NCBI RefSeq assembly: GCF_023111095.1
Contig: NZ_JALGYW010000030.1
Span: 1 to 54,419 of the forward strand
Source of the DNA: Maribellus sp. YY47
Lineage (GTDB): Bacteria; Bacteroidota; Bacteroidia; Bacteroidales; Prolixibacteraceae
Reading direction: 5' to 3'
DNA: 54,419 nucleotides
The notes under the pieces are model-generated. The model did not search any database. It worked only from the letters and a program-made list of their open reading frames with translations, and had not been told where the DNA came from. The translations under genes and the position numbers were made by a program. Positions 50,902 through 54,419 of the stretch are shown here, in pieces (position 1 is the stretch's first letter; each line of letters opens with the position of its first letter).

Positions 50902-51891
50902 TTACCGAAAAAGATCAATTACTTCGTCTGCGGTAACGTTGCCAAAATAATCGGTTAATTTTAGAGAAGTCAGAACCTTGTGAATATTTTCGGGATCATG
51001 CTTTTCGCCAACCAGTCTTTCTTCGAGCTCTTCGATGGGCTTTGAAGCAAAGAAATCGCCAAAAATTTTAATGTTCTGAATAACACCCTTTTTTACATCC
51101 AGATGAAGTTCGATAAACCCGGCCGCCACTTTTATTGCTTTATTGAAATCGTACGCCGGCGAAGTTCCAAAATTCCATTTCCATGTACTGTATTTTTCGC
51201 TCGCCAGAGTTTCTATCCCGATAATCTCGTCCTGATTTAAATGATGAATGCGGGCATCTTTGTTTTCGTTTAAAATTTGATTGATCAGCAATTGTTTAAA
51301 CGACTCAACCGTGGTTTCTTTTGGCAGATATTCAATCAGATTGGTTACACGTGCCCGAACCGATTTTACTGCTTTATCCCTGAATTTTAACGGATTAATT
51401 TTCAACGCCTCACTTAAAACACTCATTTCTGAATTCAGTAAAATGGTACCGTGCTGAATGATTTTTCCGTTTCGGGCCAGTTTGGCATTACCGCTAAATT
51501 TTTTCCCTTCTACGACAAGGTCGTTTCTGCCTTCCAACTTTGCCGGAACATTCAATCCGGTTAAAAGATCCACCACCGGTTGTGTAAATTTTGAGAAATC
51601 CAGAAAATCATCAGATTCTGCCGGAGAGTGAAAGGAAAAATTCAGATTTCCCAGATCGTGATAAACCGCTCCACCACCCGACATTCTTCGCACTACCTTA
51701 ATCTTGTTTTCAGTAACATACTCCAAATTGATTTCAGCCAAGGTATTCTGAAACCTTCCGACAATAATCGAAGGAGCATTTACATACAATAAAAATATTT
51801 CTTCGTCGGGGAACCGGTGAAGTAAGTACTCTTCTGATGCGATATTAAAATAGGCATCGTTTGATGGAGAATCAATAATCAACATGGACAA
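50902..51891 (-). CDS. lplA: Lipoate-protein ligase A
   Basis: The 329-residue protein belongs to the biotin/lipoate ligase family. The signature RRMSGGGAVYHDLGNLNFSF (about residues 69-88) is complete, as are GRFQNTLAEIN near the start and the KFSGNAKLARNGKIIQHGT stretch with the catalytic lysine. A C-terminal accessory domain starting near residue 245 agrees with the long LplA form. The enzyme activates lipoate with ATP and attaches it to E2 and GcvH proteins. The start MSMLIID could be either Met1 or Met3. It is separated from its upstream neighbour by about 90 bp. Confidence 0.93.
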   Translation of the reverse strand: MSMLIIDSPSNDAYFNIASEEYLLHRFPDEEIFLLYVNAPSIIVGRFQNTLAEINLEYVTENKIKVVRRMSGGGAVYHDLGNLNFSFHSPAESDDFLDFSKFTQPVVDLLTGLNVPAKLEGRNDLVVEGKKFSGNAKLARNGKIIQHGTILLNSEMSVLSEALKINPLKFRDKAVKSVRARVTNLIEYLPKETTVESFKQLLINQILNENKDARIHHLNQDEIIGIETLASEKYSTWKWNFGTSPAYDFNKAIKVAAGFIELHLDVKKGVIQNIKIFGDFFASKPIEELEERLVGEKHDPENIHKVLTSLKLTDYFGNVTADEVIDLFR

Positions 51892-51978
51892 AAAATTTCG
51901 CCAAAAATAAGAATTTATTGAAAAGGTATCTTTTTTATAACCAGACAGAATGGAATTTGGTTTGTGACAAACTTCCTG

Positions 51979-52515
51979 TTAATTCTTAATCCAACTAACA
52001 ATTCTGATGTCATCAGGTTTCACTTTTGGCTCAACCACATCAACCAGTCTCCCCTCTTCATCGATCAGGTACTTCTGAAAATTCCAGGCCACTTCAGAGT
52101 CCTTTATTCCATTTTGACTTTTTTGAGTCAGCCATTTATACAGTGGACAAATATCCTCTCCTTTCACTGAAACTTTTTCCATCATCGGAAAGGTCACACC
52201 ATAATTTTTTTCACAGAACTCTACAATCTCTTCGTTTGAGCCAGGCTCCTGGTTCGCGAAATTATTGGCAGGAAATCCGATGATTACAAAATTGTCGCCT
52301 CCATATGTTTTATACAATGCTTCTAGTTGTTCATACTGAGGTGTCAATCCGCACTTAGATGCCGTATTAACCACCAGTACTTTTTTCCCTTTTAAAGAGG
52401 AAAGTTTGAAATCGTTTCCTTCAATATCTTTCACTGTAAAACTATAAAAGCCTGATTGTCCATAAGAAACAATCATCGTTACTAAAAACAAGCTTAATAA
52501 TATCGACTTTTTCAT
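51979..52515 (-). CDS. Exported glutathione-peroxidase-family protein
   Basis: The 178-residue protein has a signal peptide (residues 1-20, MKKSILLSLFLVTMIVSYGQ) and then a full glutathione peroxidase domain. The peroxidatic cysteine is Cys55 (NTASKCGLTPQYEQLEALY), the glutamine is in NNFANQEPGSNEEI and the tryptophan in VAWNFQKYLID. Bacterial members with cysteine in place of selenocysteine usually accept thioredoxin. It should reduce hydroperoxides in the periplasm. There is no visible link to its neighbours; upstream lies the terminator of the type IX secreted protein. Confidence 0.92.
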   Translation of the reverse strand: MKKSILLSLFLVTMIVSYGQSGFYSFTVKDIEGNDFKLSSLKGKKVLVVNTASKCGLTPQYEQLEALYKTYGGDNFVIIGFPANNFANQEPGSNEEIVEFCEKNYGVTFPMMEKVSVKGEDICPLYKWLTQKSQNGIKDSEVAWNFQKYLIDEEGRLVDVVEPKVKPDDIRIVSWIKN

Positions 52516-52645
52516 TTTTTTATTTTCTAATTTTTATGATACACTCTGTTATAAGACATTATTGCAAAATGAATACACCTAAAAAAACAAGTTGCCGAAA
52601 TAAAAGTTTGCAAGAGGTATATCACATTTTTCGATCGGTTATAAA

Positions 52646-52676
52646 AGAAAAGAGGCTGCTCCTCTGAGCAACCTCT
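52646..52676 (-). terminator. Terminator of the type IX secreted protein gene
   Basis: On the minus strand AGAGGTTGCTC pairs with GAGCAGCCTCT, with one mismatch and a 4-base loop, followed by TTTTCTTTT. It lies 85 bases past the stop codon at 52761. Confidence 0.75.
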
Positions 52677-52760
52677 AATCTTACTTTTTAAAGTAGAACC
52701 TCCCGAAATCAACTACTCTTAATATTAGCAATAATTGATCTATTTAAAGTTTCACGAGTA

Positions 52761-54419
52761 TTATTTATTTCGGTAAATGATCTTTCCAACTTTAATGTTT
52801 CCATCGATATTCAGCTTATAGAGATAAATTCCGGAAGCTGCAGATTCAGGTCTGTATTTAACCTTTTGCTCTACACCTGCTTCGATGTATTTATCCATTA
52901 ATGTGGCTACTCTCTGACCAGTTATGTTGTGAATTTCGAGAACTGCATGACCGCTTACCGGTGATACAAATTCGATATTCACCTGATCACTAAATGGATT
53001 CGGATATACTTTCATTGCAGACTCAATTGTCTGAGGCAAAACGGTATCAACTGATTTCTTATTTTTAGTATTTTCCTCTGAAGTGGAAGATACATTTGTG
53101 TCTTCACAATTCATATTATCAAATACTGCATTGTAAGTATTTCCATCATCAACACCAGGTCCAGCTGTGCATGTACAAACTTCTTCACAGGTAACTGCAT
53201 GAGCGATTACATAGAAGTTCTCTTCAACAACATTAGAGAAAGTAACAATAATGTTATTTGAATGCTCAAGCGATCCGGCATTAGCAGTGAATTGTCCCGG
53301 AGCTACAGTAGGAACGTAGGTCTTTCCTTTTTTCTGCAATGGGAACATACCACATCCAACATAGGTGTGAGCTTCAGACATCGCATAACCTTCAGCAATC
53401 AGATACTCAACGGTTACTGTTTTTCCAACCGCATCGTAAGTTACTTCTACAGTTCCAACATAAGCACCTTTTTCTGTTTCACAATGTGCAGCTCCTGCCC
53501 AAAGTGCCAAAGTTACAGATGTATCCTGACCTCCTGTTTCAATGTAATTAGACCATCCCCAACGATTAAAACCGTTATCCAGGAAGCAATTAGCCCCTTC
53601 TCCGTCTATCTTAGCAAACGCAGTTTCGCAGTTTTCATATTTGTCAGTACGATTCACAATCGTTGTTGTATCCATTGCAACGTTTCCGCAAGAATCTTGG
53701 ACCATAAAGAAGTAGTCTGCTGTTTCAGTGCAGATATCATCATCTTCTCTAGGTTGCATCCATGCTGTATCAACACCTGCACCAAGACAATTATCAGTCC
53801 ATTCTGCAACGATGAATTTTGGAAGTTCACCATTACATAAATCATAATCATCAGGGGCTGCAATTACCGGTGCTTCTAAGTCAGGAGTTACCTTGAAGGT
53901 ACGCATCGCAACTATCGTGTCCGCACAGTCACTGCTGATCGTCCATGTGATTACAACTTCGCCGCCACAGGCATCAGGTGCTGCCGGCTTGTCGATATCC
54001 ACAACAAGACCACAACCGCCTTCCACTACTCCGCTGGCTGCCCATGCATCGTAAGCCGCATTCACTGAATCCTGGCTCAGACAGGTGCCCAGGGTCAGAT
54101 CTTCAGGTGGGGTCGCTGATATAGCAGGTGCTGCTGTTACCTTGAAGGTACGCATCGCAACTATCGTGTCCGCACAGTCACTGCTGATCGTCCATGTGAC
54201 TACTACTTCGCCGCCACAGGCATCAGGTGCTGCCGGCTTGTCGATATCCACAACAAGACCACAACCGCCTTCCACTACTCCGCTGGCTGCCCATGCATCG
54301 TAAGCCGCATTCACTGAATCCTGGCTCAGACAGGTGCCCAAAGTCAGATCTTCAGGTGGAGTCGCTGATATAGCAGGTGCTGCTGTTACCTTGAAGGTAC
54401 GCATCGCAACTATCGTGTC
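52761..54419 (-). CDS. Type IX secreted repeat protein, C-terminal part (cut by the window edge)
   Basis: The visible 552 codons run in frame to the right edge, so the gene starts outside. The N-terminal visible part consists of repeats of 83 residues (MRTFKVTAAPAISATPPEDL...), two complete copies and part of a third. A diverged segment follows (PDLEAPVIAAPDDYDLCNG) and then a cysteine-containing domain of unknown type with GNTYNAVFDNMNCED. The last 80 residues are a type IX secretion sorting domain (MKVYPNPFSDQVNIEF, GIYLYKLNIDG, GKIIYRNK). The protein would be exported and fixed on the cell surface or released. The repeats resemble HYR/gliding-motility-type modules used in adhesins; function is unknown. 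Confidence 0.85.
   Translation of the reverse strand, partial: DTIVAMRTFKVTAAPAISATPPEDLTLGTCLSQDSVNAAYDAWAASGVVEGGCGLVVDIDKPAAPDACGGEVVVTWTISSDCADTIVAMRTFKVTAAPAISATPPEDLTLGTCLSQDSVNAAYDAWAASGVVEGGCGLVVDIDKPAAPDACGGEVVITWTISSDCADTIVAMRTFKVTPDLEAPVIAAPDDYDLCNGELPKFIVAEWTDNCLGAGVDTAWMQPREDDDICTETADYFFMVQDSCGNVAMDTTTIVNRTDKYENCETAFAKIDGEGANCFLDNGFNRWGWSNYIETGGQDTSVTLALWAGAAHCETEKGAYVGTVEVTYDAVGKTVTVEYLIAEGYAMSEAHTYVGCGMFPLQKKGKTYVPTVAPGQFTANAGSLEHSNNIIVTFSNVVEENFYVIAHAVTCEEVCTCTAGPGVDDGNTYNAVFDNMNCEDTNVSSTSEENTKNKKSVDTVLPQTIESAMKVYPNPFSDQVNIEFVSPVSGHAVLEIHNITGQRVATLMDKYIEAGVEQKVKYRPESAASGIYLYKLNIDGNIKVGKIIYRNK
53891..54419. repeat. Almost identical 249-bp tandem repeats
   Basis: The word CCTTGAAGGT starts at 53891, 54140 and 54389, which gives a period of exactly 249 bp (83 codons). 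Over the two full units only a few base differences are seen. The array runs beyond the right edge. Confidence 0.9.

Overview
The window reads as chromosomal DNA of a member of the Bacteroidota, most likely of the marine or anaerobic Marinilabiliales type (the family is a guess). The signs are a type IX secretion C-terminal sorting domain (52761-54419), promoters of the Bacteroidota form TTTG-N19-TAnnTTTG, weak Shine-Dalgarno use, the zapB-like/zapA/rny gene order, and housekeeping proteins (GyrA, ClpC, RNase Y, MnmE) with Bacteroidota-type sequences.

Backbone, left part (1-24792). A cut-off IS3-type transposase gene lies at the left edge, just past the rplS terminator. Then follow rplS, a C69 dipeptidase, a Cys/Met-metabolism PLP enzyme and a LytM/M23 envelope peptidase (all minus strand), the zapB-like/zapA/rny cluster (plus), two tandem paralogous exported TPR proteins and gyrA (minus), clpC (plus), a membrane-sensing PP2C phosphatase, a PfkB sugar kinase, fabG, a sirtuin, a glycosyltransferase-like protein and UDP-galactopyranose mutase (minus), and mnmE (plus).

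Integrated element (24774-50857, about 26.1 kb). A 19-bp direct repeat equal to the 3' end of mnmE bounds a site-specific integrative element that leaves mnmE intact. Its left end has candidate integrase arm sites, five 10-bp iterons, a zinc-ribbon protein with three HTH units and a tyrosine recombinase. A small replication block follows: an unknown gene, a MerR/excisionase-type HTH protein, an unknown gene, a DnaD/replisome-organizer-like protein and a DnaB-type helicase. I see no relaxase, conjugation, capsid or tail gene, so it looks like a non-conjugative island or satellite-like element. The rest is a long defence cassette: XRE regulator, WYL regulator, an AAA ATPase with an unknown partner (possibly PLD-like), hsdM, hsdS, a small HTH-like protein, rmuC, two overlapping DUF262 genes and hsdR. 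To the right the element is decaying. A PIWI-like C-terminal fragment with an internal stop is followed by a PD-(D/E)XK nuclease gene whose 5' end seems broken by a 5-bp duplication, then a small UVR-motif protein and the right-hand att copy.

Backbone, right part (50858-54419). Lipoate-protein ligase, an exported glutathione peroxidase, and the C-terminal part of a large type IX secreted protein built from almost identical 249-bp repeats, cut by the window edge. Since one edge lies in an insertion sequence and the other in long repeats, the window may be one whole assembly contig.

The most interesting part is the defence cassette. It appears to combine a type I system acting on unmodified DNA, a DUF262 pair of a family known to attack modified DNA, and an embedded ATPase/partner pair that I cannot match to a named system, all behind two regulators typical of defence loci.
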